From Rhynchopus euleeides (lineage: Eukaryota; Euglenozoa; Diplonemea; Diplonemida; Diplonemidae): a stretch of DNA of 64,000 nt. Under the pieces are notes generated by a model. The model ran no database searches and was not told the origin of the DNA. It was given only the letters and a program-made list of their open reading frames with translations. Below, in pieces: positions 44,901 to 57,205 of the stretch; position 1 is the first letter of the stretch, and each line of letters starts with the position of its first letter. Location of the stretch: positions 186,001 to 250,000 of the forward strand of contig OY723278.1 of assembly GCA_963210315.1 (NCBI GenBank), in the 5' to 3' direction. A program made the translations under genes and the position numbers.

Positions 44901-45854
44901 TCGTAAGTTCCTCGTGATAGCTTCCTTGTGCAAGCTGTGCGTGTCTGGTGCGCTGGTGGGTGCCAGTCTTTCACCTCATAGACTTGGAGTTGCGTTCTTC
45001 GAACGGTGCTCATGCTTGCCACAGTCTTCAACGCGAAAAGCTCGCTGTTCTGCCACAAAGAGATGGCTGCTGGGAACAACCAGGGCGTGGCGTCGAACTG
45101 AACTGATTCCTGCCGTTCCACCTTTCCCTGCCCCGCAGTCCTGGGGGGGGCTTGATTGTAGAAAGTAGCGTGTTTGCGTACGGTTGTTTGTTTGTTCCGG
45201 GGGCGGGGGGGGGGGGGGGTCACAATGCTACAGACAGGAGATCCACAAGACTGCTTCACTATCAGATTGGGTGCTAGAAAGTGTGGGCGTTTCAGATATT
45301 CTCCCGAACACTCGAGCAAGAGAACAGCAGGAAAATCTGGGAAATGCCGCATTGGAGTGGGATGTGGGATATCGATGACCCTCACTGTCTCAGGTCCGAA
45401 CCGGACGGCATACGACGGGGGGGCAATGTGTTGTCCTTCTTCAGGCACTCATGGCTGCCGGATGGGACTTTTGCGATGCCAGACACCCACAGCGAGGCAG
45501 GTGTGCAAGCATCATAGAGGCCACTCTGACGAGAGTCCTCCACCGTCAAAGCTTCAGAGCCACAGGCACGACCTCAGGGAAGTGAATTGGAGAAGCGGTT
45601 GTAGCTGCGTGCATTGCTTGGCAGGATGGCTGCCGGAAAACGACGTTACAAAAGATGGGCTCTTGGCCACACCTGAGCGAGAAGCGAGTGAAGTGGTGAT
45701 GGGCAGCATGCAAGTATCAACAAGAGTGACGGGGAGGGTGCGGGGAGAAGAAGTTCTTCAAAATATATCCGCTGAGAATGGGGGTGGGGGGTGCACAAAA
45801 TGGGCACGGAATGTTCTCGCGAAACCCGTCCCATTGGGTTTTTTTTGACTGGAA
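42000..45854. other. intergenic, repeats, no gene recognised
   Basis: Contents include a hairpin GCGCGCGAAGCGCGCGC near 42200, G/C homopolymer runs, and a degenerate 57-bp direct repeat at 43910-43967 and 44045-44101 (GTGGGCTGG-GCTTCAGGGGG). Two minus-strand frames (44090-44581 with CRYCRGR and CGLCNVPC; 44702-45448) have cysteine pairs that might be old transposase sequence, but I could not confirm it. Confidence 0.4.
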
Positions 45855-46740
45855 CAGTGTTTTTTCCAGGATTCCGGAAATCGGGATTCGGGGGGGTACA
45901 TTTTTTAAGGTGTATGGTGTGTCCGGAAAAGGGCTTCATTTGCAGTATTCTGGCAGTAATCTGACGTTGTGCGGCTTTCTGTGCCAGCTCTGTGACAGTT
46001 ATCCCGTCCCCGGCACCGAAAACCGCAATGAGACGTCTTCCCATGGGCTTTGTATGTTGATACAGCGGTCAGATTTGGGACCGTCTCAACGAACTGATGG
46101 CACGATACCGGGCGAGGTCAGTTGGAGGGGTTGGTCATCACAGGCGAACGTCACGTTGCTGGCTTGGTTGTGTCTTACTGGGCACGAAGGGGTCAGCAAT
46201 TGCCGAAGAAAAGTGGCTGGCGCTAGCCCCACACCCCTCTCGTCGTACTCCCTGCGGTCCTTGAAGTCATTGCACTTCGGGTCGCTGATGTCTGGAGGTG
46301 CTTGTGCAACAGTGCTTCTGAGATCCGGCCCGTGCATGCACACCTGTCCCTGCATTCACTCTCTGCCCACGCGTGTGTGGCATTGTAGTGTAGATGAGTC
46401 TTGCACTGAACGGCTCGGCCATCTGATACAGCCAGGTGGACGGGGTAAAGAAGGGTCCCCTTCAGACAGGGACCCTCAGGCTGGATGTAGTCGGCCACCC
46501 TCCCGACCCACACCCGGGCCCACCACCCACACCTTTTCCGCCAGAAAGTATCGTTATTTGAAAGAGCTGGGCTCCCCGAAGCCATAGTATATTTTTTCGG
46601 CGGCCTACGTGCCAAAAAGTGCCCCTTACTCAGTCCAGAACAAGTTTAAAAAAATGTACCCCCCCGGGGGGGTACATTTGGGGTCTGGCCCCGCCGGGGG
46701 GGTACTTTGTACCCCCCCGTCCGGCATGGAAAAAACACTG
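45855..46740. mobile_element. hAT-like non-autonomous element, family O
   Basis: 886 bp with inverted ends CAGTGTTTTTTCCA and a CTGGAA duplication on each side (45849-45854, 46741-46746). Just inside the ends are GGGGGGGTACA motifs, forming TGTACCCCCCCGGGGGGGTA palindromes on the right. CAGTG ends suit hAT. No transposase was recognised inside. Confidence 0.75.
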
Positions 46741-46746
46741 CTGGAA

Positions 46747-47554
46747 ACGCTGCAACGCTGAACATTATCCGGGCCCCTCCTTCAAACCCCCCTTGATTTC
46801 TGATGCATTGATGATACAAGCTGCCAAACCAAACGGCCGGACGGCCTCATTCGGTTAAGCAAAACAAGAACGGTGGGCAAGACTTGGGGACAGCATGCGT
46901 GCTCCCAGTGGTGTCGGTACAGCGCAGGAACAACCCCACCTTTGCCCACCTCTTCCGCCGCGTGTATCGGCGGAGCACCTCCATGAAAAACCACAAAATT
47001 GTCAGTTCAGTTCTTCCTCCCTTCTCGGCTCGTCCACCTTCATCGTTGGCGCTTACACACCAACCTCTCGCCTGGTGAAGGGGGGGGTGGTGTGCAGAGC
47101 ACGGTCGGCAGATCTGAATGACATTTTCTGTGCGAACGCCGTGTGCGTAAAAACTATGCAAGGCAAAGAAAGGCTCTCATAATGTAGCTCGCATGTTCTT
47201 TTTTAAAAGCTGTGAAGAGGCGCAAACCCACCCCACCTCGACCAAGGCCCAACCGCCAACGAATCGGCTGAACCGACCTATGTGGCAGGGTTTTCAGCCG
47301 TGGGGGAACACACCACCTGCCGGAAGATAAAAGGTGTCACTGTCACTCTGCCCTCCCCGACTCCGAGCTGCTGATGAGCGTTCGACGCTTCCACAACACA
47401 GCCACTGCTGGAGAACGGCCACGCCGGGAGTGAGCGAGCGAGCAGCGACACACCTTTTCCACCCCCCAAGGCACGACACACAACACAAGGGGGCACCTCC
47501 AACCCGCCTTGATACACACTCCCGCCAGCGAAGCTCTCCACTCGCCTCGCCATT
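46747..47554. other. intergenic, no gene seen
   Basis: The stretch includes the 3' flank of the membrane-protein gene; no coding signal or repeat family was recognised. Confidence 0.45.
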
Positions 47555-48319
47555 CTACAGCGCAGCCACAGGATGCCGCTCTGAGCTCATTGTGCGCACA
47601 GAGCTTGTGGCGCCGCTGAACGCATCCGCCTCCTCACCCCCACGCTCCGACGTGTACCGCACGGTGGAGCCCTCGCTGGCCGCACCGATGTTGCCGGGGC
47701 CGACACCCACGCCGTGCATCACCACCCAGTCTACCCCCTGCGACTCAAGTGTGAAGTCCTGCACAGATGCCGGCAGGGGGTCGTGGTCGGGCTCGGTGGA
47801 AGCAGCAGCAGACTGCTCCCCTGCCGCAGTGCCCGCCGCCTGGCGGGTGGTGCTGCCACCCGCAGCTGCCGGGCTGTCGGTGGGTGGCGTGGCGGGTGGC
47901 CGCGGGGGTCGCCCGCAGCAGCACCGGGGGATGAGGAAGGTGCCGTCGCCGGGGCGCATGTTCACCACCTGCGTGGTGTGCCTGTCGCGGATGCAGCAGA
48001 CGTACGTCACGATGCAGCTCACCAGCACAAGGGAGGAGACACCGGCAACGATGAACGCCGCCAGCCACCCTGTCGACTTGCAGGTCCCAAAAGTCTCTGT
48101 CTTGACTATGACCTCCTCCTCAGAGCCCTTCGACTGCTGCTTGTGTGTGACGGTATCTACTGTGCGACGCTCACACGTCGACCACGGGCATCCGCAAGTG
48201 CGGGGTTCTTGGTTACCGCCTTCACAGTGGTTCTCCCCAGGTATCGTCGCAGAGCAGGGCTGTGCACCCGGCACCGCGCACAGCAGCGCAACCGCGAGCA
48301 TCACAGCCTTCGCCGGCAT
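47555..48319 (-). CDS. Type I membrane protein, unidentified
   Basis: The frame is open from further upstream, but the ATG at 48319 begins a clear signal peptide (MPAKAVMLAVALLCAVPGA), so I start there; the product is 254 residues. A short, cysteine-containing extracellular part (CGCPWSTCERR) is followed by one membrane segment (WLAAFIVAGVSSLVLVSC, residues about 84-108). A juxtamembrane cluster CCIRD comes next, then RCCCGRPPRPP, which could be palmitoylated. The rest is a Pro/Ser/Thr-rich cytoplasmic tail. Base composition is like the other host genes. I recognise no family; a small receptor or adhesion-type surface protein is possible. It has no visible intron. Confidence 0.7.
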   Translation of the reverse strand: MPAKAVMLAVALLCAVPGAQPCSATIPGENHCEGGNQEPRTCGCPWSTCERRTVDTVTHKQQSKGSEEEVIVKTETFGTCKSTGWLAAFIVAGVSSLVLVSCIVTYVCCIRDRHTTQVVNMRPGDGTFLIPRCCCGRPPRPPATPPTDSPAAAGGSTTRQAAGTAAGEQSAAASTEPDHDPLPASVQDFTLESQGVDWVVMHGVGVGPGNIGAASEGSTVRYTSERGGEEADAFSGATSSVRTMSSERHPVAAL

Positions 48320-49199
48320 CACCCGTCGAGGGGCACAGGGACACGGGGGAGAAGGAGGGTGGGCTACCCCCCTAGCCCCCACCCCCGACCTGCCGGTGCC
48401 ACACCCCCCCGCCGCAGCCCCCGCGTGCGGTGGCGGCGGGCGCTGCGGCAATTCCCCCCCCCCCCACCCCCTCTCCCACACGCCCCTTCACCCCTGCCCC
48501 CCCCCCCACCCTCTTGGCGTAACAAAGCTGACCAGCACACGGCGGGCCTTTTTGGAGTGGTGCGGAACGCACCGAGCACAGCGACCTGTGTTACCCTCTA
48601 CTCTAGATGCGGTGTGTGTGGGGGTGGGGCGGCTGAGCGAGACTCGGAAGCAAGCGCCAGGGTGGCTTTGCGTTGGGTCTCACGCTGGCATGTGCCGCGC
48701 CTGGTGGGGAAGGTGGGGGGGTGGGAGTATGGGCCACAAGTGATACAATGCGCACAAAAATGCAGATGCGGATGATGCGGCAGCTGGGGCACATTAAAAG
48801 ACGCTAAACAGAAGGGGGCGGACCGGTGGGCAGGGCGGGGTGGGGTGGGGTGGGGGGGTGGGAGGTGCCTCCTCAGGGCGTGCAAGATTTACCCACACAC
48901 ACACACACACACACATGTTGAAAAACGACTGTTCCGAGAACCATATCATCCCCCCCCCCCCTCCCCTTCCCTTTATAGCCTTCTTTCGAAATCATCCCCC
49001 CCCCCTTTTATTTTTAGTTCCGGATTTGGTATTCTGTTGTTGGGAATGACCCTGAGTGAGAGTGATTTGAGTGAGTGGGTAGGAGGGGGGGGGATGTGTG
49101 GCACAGCGTGTGTGTGTGTGTGTGTGTGGGCACCAGGGTGGTGGGGGAGGCGTTCTCTCGGCAGGCCTGTGCCCCCAGCCCCCCTCCCCCCCCCCCCCC
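48320..49199. other. intergenic, microsatellites
   Basis: No gene is seen. It has a (CA)n tract at about 48892-48915, a (TG)n tract at about 49108-49129 and poly-C runs. Confidence 0.5.
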
Positions 49200-49201
49200 T
49201 A

Positions 49202-50349
49202 GGGGGGGTCAAATGGGGGTGACAAACACGATTTTTCAAAAAACCGGCGCAGAGGCCCCAAAGCCCCCGTAAACCCTCCAAACCCCCCCAGATCGGTCCG
49301 GAAACCCATCGAACCCCACTTTTCCACCATTCCGGGCACCTCAGGTGCCCGAATTGGGGTACCTAAATTTTGTGCCACCGTTTGGTACCGTACAGTGCCA
49401 CTGTGTGGGAGGTTGGAAAAGAAAATGCCCCAACACACCACATCTGAGGGTTGCAATGCATGTTGCTTGCCAACCACGTCATCCGGTGGGTGTCAGGCGC
49501 TATGTAGGTGGCATGAGCCAGGTCTTCGATGTGTTCTGGCTTGTATATGTACCTCCCTGCCTGCGGCACAGGCACTGCCTTTGTCCCCCACACCAGCCAC
49601 AGAGAGCGTATTGTACTCGGTCCACGGTTGCTGATTCATTGTGATGCGTTGTATCCTCGAGTGAACGTCACACACTAGTGGCACCACCACCCGCCATCCG
49701 AGAGCTGTATTGACTTTGCGCCCTTCCGTTGCATTCACCTCGCCACGCATATTGCACCGTTCAGTACCAGTGCTCTTGGGCCAGGCAAAGTAGACCGCAG
49801 CAACTACCAATTCTGGCACAATGGGTACCACGACAGCGCACTTCGTGTGTTCCCGGAATGTACAGCTCGTGTTGCAACAGTCGTTGTCAGCACATCCCGG
49901 TTGTGGAGCACTGCTGCACAGGAATCACACGACCATCTGGACTTGTTCCGTACCTACAGGCAGCCTCCCGGTGCATGGTGGCAGGGAGGTACATATACAA
50001 GCCAGAACTCATCGAAGACCTGGCTAATGCCACCTACATAGCGCCTGACACCCACCGGATGACGTGGTTGGCAAGCAACATGCATTGCAACCCTCAGATG
50101 TGGTGTGTTGGGGCATTTTCTTTTCCAACCTCCCACACAGTGGCACTGTCCGGTACCAAACGGTGGCACAAAATTTAGGTACCCCAATTCGGGCACCTGA
50201 GGTGCCCGGAATGGTGGAAAAGTGGGGTTCGATGGGTTTCCGGACCGATCTGGGGGGGTTTGGAGGGTTTACGGGGGCTTTGGGGCCTCTGCGCCGGTTT
50301 TTTGAAAAATCGTGTTTGTCCACGTAAAAGGGTGGCATTTGACCCCCCC
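49202..50349. mobile_element. Fold-back derivative of the DDE/SAP transposon, family E copy 2
   Basis: 1148 bp, flanked by TA, and near-identical to 19665-20811 but inverted. Both have the same long arms containing the SAP-coding end and the same degraded centre (transposase remains on the minus strand, about 49500-49980). Shared structure means a single rearranged ancestor that then moved, so the derivative is or was mobile. Confidence 0.85.
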
Positions 50350-50351
50350 TA

Positions 50352-50867
50352 CCCCCCCCCCCCCCCCCACCCTTCCTGCCTCTCTTTCGATTCCAGGGGG
50401 CCTTCGCTCAGAAAGTGAAGGGGTTTTGTTTTGTTTGAGCGCCAAATCCGGGCAAAACAAAAGCAACACCCACAGCCTGATGATGAGGAGGTTGTATCTG
50501 TTGCCCAAAGCGCTGACTACTATTTTGCGCTGTGAGTGAGAGCCCCTGTTGCAGTAAAATGCCGAGCGGCATCACAGACCTGGCGTGGAAGGTGGTGTCA
50601 CAGTTTGACACAGTGACACACTGAGCGAAGGCCCCCAGAAGATACCGTGTGTGTGTGTGTGTGGGGAGGGGGGGAGAGGGGGTGGGGTGGGGGGGGCATA
50701 TATATGGCATTTGTCAACCTGAAAAATCACGGCGAGAACTTCCCTCCCTCCCCCCCCCGCCTCGCCGTAATAAAGCCCCCCCCCCCCCACCCGGGGGTAT
50801 TTTTTAGACACATCGCACACCCTCCCTCCAGGGCCTACTGTTTCGCACAAGGTGCCCCCCCCCCCCC
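50352..50867. other. spacer, C/G runs, no gene seen
   Basis: Homopolymer C and G runs and a TG tract near 50649; no coding signal. Confidence 0.45.
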
Positions 50868-50869
50868 TA

Positions 50870-52462
50870 GGCATACAGTGCAAACGATAATTATTATCGC
50901 ATACGATAATTATTATCGTATTCCCATTATCGTATATTATCGTATACGATAATATACGATAATGGTGCGATAATTTTTTGAGATTTTCGGAAAACCAGAA
51001 ATCAGCCCAGAGCACATTGAAAAAGTGGTAAAAGTGGAGCCGGAAGCTGCCATTTTTGCTTCTTTGAATTATTGGTGACGGGGGGCTTCACTCAGAAGTG
51101 TAGAATGTCCCTCACAAATGGGTAGCAGAGACACAACACACATAGTGCCATGACATGCACATCACTATGTCTGTCTGAAGAAGTTTCAGGCACAGTGGGG
51201 CGGAGAGGACTCTGGGGATTGGGCAGTGGCCGTTCCACATGCCCTTCCCCTCGTGACTTACACCCTGTCGCCACCCCACTTCATGGAAAACATGACTACG
51301 CAGCAACAGGGTCATACTTGCGGCGGTATGCAACCACCAGTATAGCCTGTTGCGGGTTCGCAAAGCCGACTGGTACGCTGCCTTGCCGTCGGGACCCAGA
51401 TACTGAGGACACCCCTGTGAGAACACTGAGGGAAGACGTTGGGCTAGCCTAGTTGAAGCAGGTGTCGGGGTGACCGAGACAGAGCACCCTGCCCAGAACA
51501 TGAACAAGAAAGACTGTTCGACTGATGGGGAAGAACCTGATAGGCAGGTGTGGTCTTCGGTGCAATGTTTGGAGAGATCAGGAGATTTCTCTTCAAGGCT
51601 ACCACTTATGTTGGACTTGGCCTTCGCTCCCGTGAGCAGTGAAAAAGTGAGGAACACCGTTCTTCCCCTCTGACTGACGACCAGTGATGACATAGCGAAG
51701 GACCTTGAATGGGGTTTGAACCCGAGAGAGGCAATACTCAACCAAAGGTATTCTTCAGGACCTGGCACGGAACGGGCGATACGAACGCTCCCACCGTGCG
51801 CACGGACCTGTCTGCAACTCTACAAGGAACCACGGGGTGGCGCGCGCACATCACCTCGGAGACCTCAAGGAGCCTGCCTGACCTGCACGACTCCGCTGCG
51901 CTACAAGGCGGAGCTCGGGCGCCATCCTCACCGACAGCAAGGCAAGGGGTGATGATCATCTGGAGACACCTGAGCCCATGCAGGATTGGAGAGACGCGAT
52001 CCACCTGAGGGAGACCACCATCCACCTCCTTCGGACAGACCACACAGCCTTGTCGATGACCACAGCAGCCCGGACACAGACCAGTACGCGTACCCTGCCT
52101 GCAGCACCGGACCCCACAGGCTCATCTTACCCTTCCTGGGGCTGGGAGAATGGTAGTGATCTCTATTTTGTGGCTGATTGTGGCCCTTGGCGGGGTTTGG
52201 TGGCGTTTGGCGGTGGTAAACTGGAGATTTCGGTGATTGGTTTCGGGCAAAATCAGGTGGGTATCGCATACGATAATGGGATTATCGTATGTTATCGCAT
52301 ACGATAATAATTATCGTATCCGGTCGTATACGATAATGGGATTATCGCATCATACGATAATGGATTATCGTATGCGATAATAAATTATCGTATGCGATAA
52401 TTTTCCGAAAATTATCGTATCTGGTATATGTGCGATAATAATTATCGTTTGCACTGTATGCC
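50870..52462. mobile_element. Non-autonomous TA-flanked element, family D
   Basis: 1593 bp, flanked by TA, with termini GGCATACAGTGCAAACG. Dense ATTATCGCATACGATAAT palindromes fill 50882-50975 and about 52260-52455. The centre has no recognisable gene. The first bases GGCATAC are shared with family C (35705), suggesting related transposases. The right TA is shared with the next element. Confidence 0.85.
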
Positions 52463-52464
52463 TA

Positions 52465-53977
52465 GGGGGGGTCATAAGCCCGTACAAAACCAAAATTTTC
52501 GACATACCATCAGAGCCGCCCTAATACCTGATCTGACCCGAAAATCCGACCCATACCCCCCCGGAAACTGTCTGGGGCCCACTTGTGACACCTGATACGC
52601 ACTTTTGTGATGATTTTTTGGGGTCCTAAAAAATGTACCTCAGTTTCGTACCTTGCCTTTGTACCTGAACCACTCCCGACCGCATTATTTCGTTCTTTGC
52701 AAGGGAAGGGTGTCACTACGCTCACTCAGCACGCCGAGCAACACATGCCGCGTGCCCAGGGCCTCGCAGAGGTGTCAGATGCTGCTGCAGAGGAGTACCT
52801 TGCTCGAAAGACGCTCGCCAAACGGGAGATGTGCGGGGTCTCGGCAGAGAGCGTTGTGGCAGACCTGCGTAAAAAGAAAACGGCACACGACATCGGTGAG
52901 GCGACATTATTTCGGGCGCTCCGTCGGGCTGGGTACATAGGAGAGCGAGTGGGACGTGGTGACGACAGATGTATGCAGTGGTGCATCAACTGCACGCACG
53001 TGCGGGAAAAGCGGCGTTCCTTGCTAGCCAAGAAAGATGTCACCTGCACTCCTACTCCTCCCACTCCACTCCTCCTGCTCCTACCCCCACACCAACTGAT
53101 GTGGGCAGTGAGAGTGATGACAGCTCCAGAGCAGCAGATGATCTAGGAAGCAATGAGCGGGTCAGCCGGGCAGACTACCTCAGTCTGTACCGGAAGTACG
53201 AAGCGTTGCGGGCCCGCCACCACCGCCTCCAGGAGAGGACCCGAGGGTTGAGAGTAGGGTTGTACAACGCCAGGGGAGGGTATTCCCCTGGCGTTGAGAC
53301 ATCCCTGGCGACCTTGCGGTCGCACTGTGTGGGGGCTGAGTCGGCAGGCAGATGCCGATCCAATGACCTTGTTGAGTCCCCACATGGTACACTCTCATAC
53401 GTGTTGTCGAGACTGCGTGGTGTGCATATCCTGCGGGGCGCAAATTACACAGCACAATCATAACCACTTCGGCTCTCAGGGCGTACAATATCCCAATCGT
53501 GCCTTCACAGGCTAAGATCGACGAAGCAAAAGCATCTACAACGCTGCCTACTAATGCCGATGCAGCCTCCCAGGCGTACGAAGTACTCACAATGACCCAT
53601 ATGCGATCGAAGTACTACACCCAGAAGGTGGCTGAACTCATTCTGCTGACGCAACAACACAACATTCCCACTAATCAGGTCAAGAAAGACCTTGCCGAGG
53701 CACTGGGGAAGGCAACATGCGTGCCACCTGAGCCAGAACCACCGCAGAAAAGGCAAAGAACGAAATAATGCGGTCGGGAGTGGTTCAGGTACAAAGGCAA
53801 GGTACGAAACTGAGGTACATTTTTTAGGACCCCAAAAAATCATCACAAAAGTGCGTATCAGGTGTCACAAGTGGGCCCCAGACAGTTTCCGGGGGGGTAT
53901 GGGTCGGATTTTCGGGTCAGATCAGGTATTAGGGCGGTTCTGATGGTATGTTGAAAATTTTGGTTTTCGTACGTTTT
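52465..53977. mobile_element. Family E relative (subfamily E5) with decayed transposase
   Basis: About 1.5 kb. Inverted repeats of about 190 bp (52475-52680 and 53770-53975) include AAAACCAAAATTTTC and TTTGGGGTCCTAAAA. The left terminus GGGGGGGTCATAAGCC is intact; the right terminus has lost this G-run and now abuts the next element. Confidence 0.75.
52744..53768 (+). pseudogene. Decayed DDE/SAP transposase (E5)
   Basis: Starting MPRAQGLAEVSD, the N-terminus aligns with the intact transposase at 39133: FRALRRAGYIG beside FLKALSRIGARK, and WCINCTH beside WCVNCDH. After a frame change near 53040, YRKYEALRARHHRLQERTR...LYNARGGYSPGVETSLATLR matches the region YKRLRQRC...LYNKEGGYSAGVATALTVLR. The DDE core is then missing, and the final frame (53499-53768) has a SAP-like end (KVAELILLTQQHNIP) and a basic tail. 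It was deleted internally and broken by at least two frame changes. Confidence 0.75.
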
Positions 53978-54668
53978 TAGGGGGCTTACACGACGCGCTG
54001 GCAGAAATCTCCTGAACCGGTTTGAAAACAGTAACCGGTTCCTTGGGAACCGGTTTGGGAACCGGTTGAAATCACAACGGCAAACCGGTTACTGACAAAT
54101 CCGAACCGGTTGAGGACAGGTTCAGAACCGGCTGGGACCGGTTCTGAAACTGGCAAAAACCGGTTCGTGAACCGGTTTGCAGGAACCGGTTTCAGAACCG
54201 GTTCGAGAACCGGTTCACGAACCGGTTCCGGAACCGGTTCGTGAACCGGTTTCAGAACCGGTTCTCGAACCGGTTCCAGAACCGGTTCTGAAACCGGTTC
54301 CCCCAGTCCTGACCGGATTTCTATAGGGGGACCCTTTCGAATTTTTTTTTCGGGGGGGTAAATCAGGGTATAAGATAGACTTTTTTTCTGGCGCCGTTTT
54401 CCGGTTTTTCTGGTTTTGAAATTTTTCGCGCGCGCCTTCGGCGCGCGCGACCCGCGCAAACCCTCTCAGAATCACACCTAACACGGCTGGACCAGGCTCT
54501 GCCGAACAGCAGTGGCGTGTTGCTCCACGCAGCTCCCCGAAGGGACGGAACTGAGCTTTCAATGCGTCCACGTACTGACGGAGCGCGGCTTCGCATCACC
54601 TCCCGCATCAGGACAAACCCCCCTGAGGGTGCTGCTCTGCTGGTACGCCTCACGAAGGGCAACTACCT

Positions 54669-55064
54669 TCATGGTCGAGCTTGTTGCATGACCACCCCCT
54701 TGAGGCAGTCAGTCAGACGATGCGCACAACGTGCGCTCATGCGAACACCAGCGGGTGTCTCCAACACTGCACAAATCGCGGTCCCGCCAGAACCCGAATC
54801 CGTCGATCCTCTCCAAAGCGGACATGCACTCCCGAAAACATCGGAGTTTGCATGTGCCATCCCCAGCAAGGCAAACGTGCTCGAGACAAGGTCGTAGCTT
54901 GCGTGGATGACAGGGTGGTCCTTGGCAGTGTGCACCGCAACGAGATTGAGTGCATGCGCTCGGCAAGCCGCCCAGAAGGAGTACGGTGCGGTCGGAATGA
55001 TCAAGCTACCGGAGTATCTCGAAACTTCAAACAGGGAAGACCCGCATGACGAGGACATCACCAC
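54669..55064 (-). pseudogene. hAT-like transposase fragment
   Basis: The frame includes FWAACRAHALNLVAVHTAKD, resembling the C-x-A-H-x-L-N-L motif that follows the second catalytic aspartate in hAT (DUF4371/DUF659-type) transposases. The rest of the protein is not found in one piece. It lies inside family F. Confidence 0.5.
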
Positions 55065-55509
55065 CCACCGGGTCCCGCTGGGCTCCTTTTCTCCGCTTCT
55101 CTGCTTTCTTTTGACTGTTTGAGCTCCGTGCGGATCACGATGGGGTCACTTTCCATATTTTTTTGGCTAATGTTCCCACTGGTTGACTGTCACAAAGGTT
55201 CCCCAAAAACCGGCGAAAATCCGATCGGCCTTTTTTTTTTTCCAGAAAACCGGAAACCGGGAAACCCTGGTTTTGAAAACCGGAAAACCAGACCTATCTT
55301 ATCCCCTGGGTAAATTGAACGTTTTTGGCCATTTGAAGCCACTGCGACCATTCCCGGGCCTCGGAAATCAGATTCTTGCCCCTCAAATGCGGTACCGGTC
55401 CGGACGAAAATCCGGACCGGAACCGCAGGTACCGCATGCAGCCGCCCCAGCGCCGCCCTCCCCACCCCCCTCCCCAGCCTGTCCCAGAAGAGGTCGCTTT
55501 TCCCATTGG

Positions 55510-57205
55510 TGCCTGCCTATGTATTGCCTCTGTTGTGCCTGCGCCTGTGCCTCCCTGCCCTGTATTTTTTTACCCTCACGGGTATCACGATACAGGGCAG
55601 TCCACCCCCTCCCCCCAAAAATCGTTCGCATCATCTTGGCGCCCATTCCTTCCACTTTCTGGATGTGTTTGGTATTTCCGAACGGAATTTTCCAGCGTCA
55701 AGACTGATACCTCGCCGTTTTAGAGTCAGTCACTTCTACCGCCGCTGCGATTTGCGATACGGTAGTTGTGCAGAAATGCTAACATTTAATTTGCTCTGTG
55801 GAACCTGGACTGCACCTTCTGGGCTGTGAGTCTGTAGATAGTTGGACAGTTGCGGAACCCATTCTTTGTGTGCCTCCGACTTGAGGAGCTGTCGACTTCA
55901 GAACCAAGGTTCAGAACGAAGATGACGACCTGCTGTGAGCTGCAAACCTTCTTGACACACCTACCGTACCTGCATTACACTCGTGGTAATTCCATACCCC
56001 TGGAAACAGGAGACCACCGTCTGTTCACAGATGGTCTTGAGCGTGGTAGCCATCTTTGCTATGGAGTCACGATTAAGTCTTTGTGGTCACGTGGGCCCAT
56101 GAGCAGCGGATACACTTGGAGTGGAGGGAGGGGGTGCGGTTCTGGAAAAGCGGGTCTGAATCTGGTCAAGGACGACTGAGGGCTTCAGTTCGAGTTTAAT
56201 GTGGGTCCAAGGGTACACAGGAGATCACTGCTTGCATATTCAACCTGCTTGTCATCCTCTGGTTACTGTTCAACGGCTCGAACTCCTCGACTTTCCTTGG
56301 CTGACTGAAATGAAACAATACGTATGCTGCTATTGTGTTGTTCCCCTGACAGAGGAACACAAGGGAAGGGTACTGCAGCTGTCCACGAAGTGGCTCGACG
56401 TAGCCACCTCACGCTGCCTAGAGGGTCGGTTCAGGTTGAAGCAGAGCAATTAAGTGTTAGGGGGATGCCTTTGGTCAAGGCCTTTTCTAAAAAAAATTGA
56501 CCCACGGCGCCTGTGTTGTAGCTCGGTCTACGCCAGGTTCCACACCCCGTCATCGCAAAACGTACACATACACAGAGGCAGGCCTCTGTGGTACGGGAGC
56601 ATGATGGGAGGAAATTTTGCCTTTTGGTCAAAAAGGCGCCTTTTTAGAATAAATTGACCCGCAGGGTGGCTGAGTCTTATCAGACAGGCCGACCTATGTT
56701 GATCAATGGAACCACACAACCTGTTCAACCTGCAAACCACCCGGGGTGGCGGCTGAGTCCTCACCCCTGCCGTAGCATGAGATAAGCCGACGTCGACCTC
56801 CGCTCCGGTCTCTCAACAACGGTCGTCACCAGTTGAACCGCGTCTGGGAAAGCCTGATCTTTGGATCTGGCCTCCCTGTTGTCACTGTGATTCGAAGAAC
56901 TGTGGGGTTCAGAACCAAGGATGAGGAACTGCTGTGAGCTGCACACTCTCTTGACACACCTGCACGTATCTGCGTTACACTCGTGGGAAACCCGAACCCT
57001 GTATTTATACAGGAGACTTCCATCTGGGACAGTTTCTGTTCCAGATGAGCTTTGACAGTGGTAGCCATCTTTGCTATGGAGCCATCGTCATTGCTATCGT
57101 CGTCACTCGGACCCATGAGCAGCGGATACAATTGGTGTGGAAGTAGAGGGTGCGGTTCTGGATCAGTAGGTCTGAATCTGACACTGGGACTGAAACCCAT
57201 AGGTC
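55510..57205. repeat. Large dispersed repeat R, copy 2
   Basis: Reverse of 32333-33715, but longer because the TATA-box module (about 55865-56180 and 56880-57200) is present twice in one orientation. It is nested inside family F. It could be an LTR-type fossil with the two modules as its ends; there is no recognisable coding region between them. Confidence 0.55.

Noticed and set aside
44090-45448. Possible transposase from two minus-strand frames with Cys pairs
   Set aside because: No catalytic motif, no inverted repeats located around them, and neither frame shows a family signature; left as unassigned.
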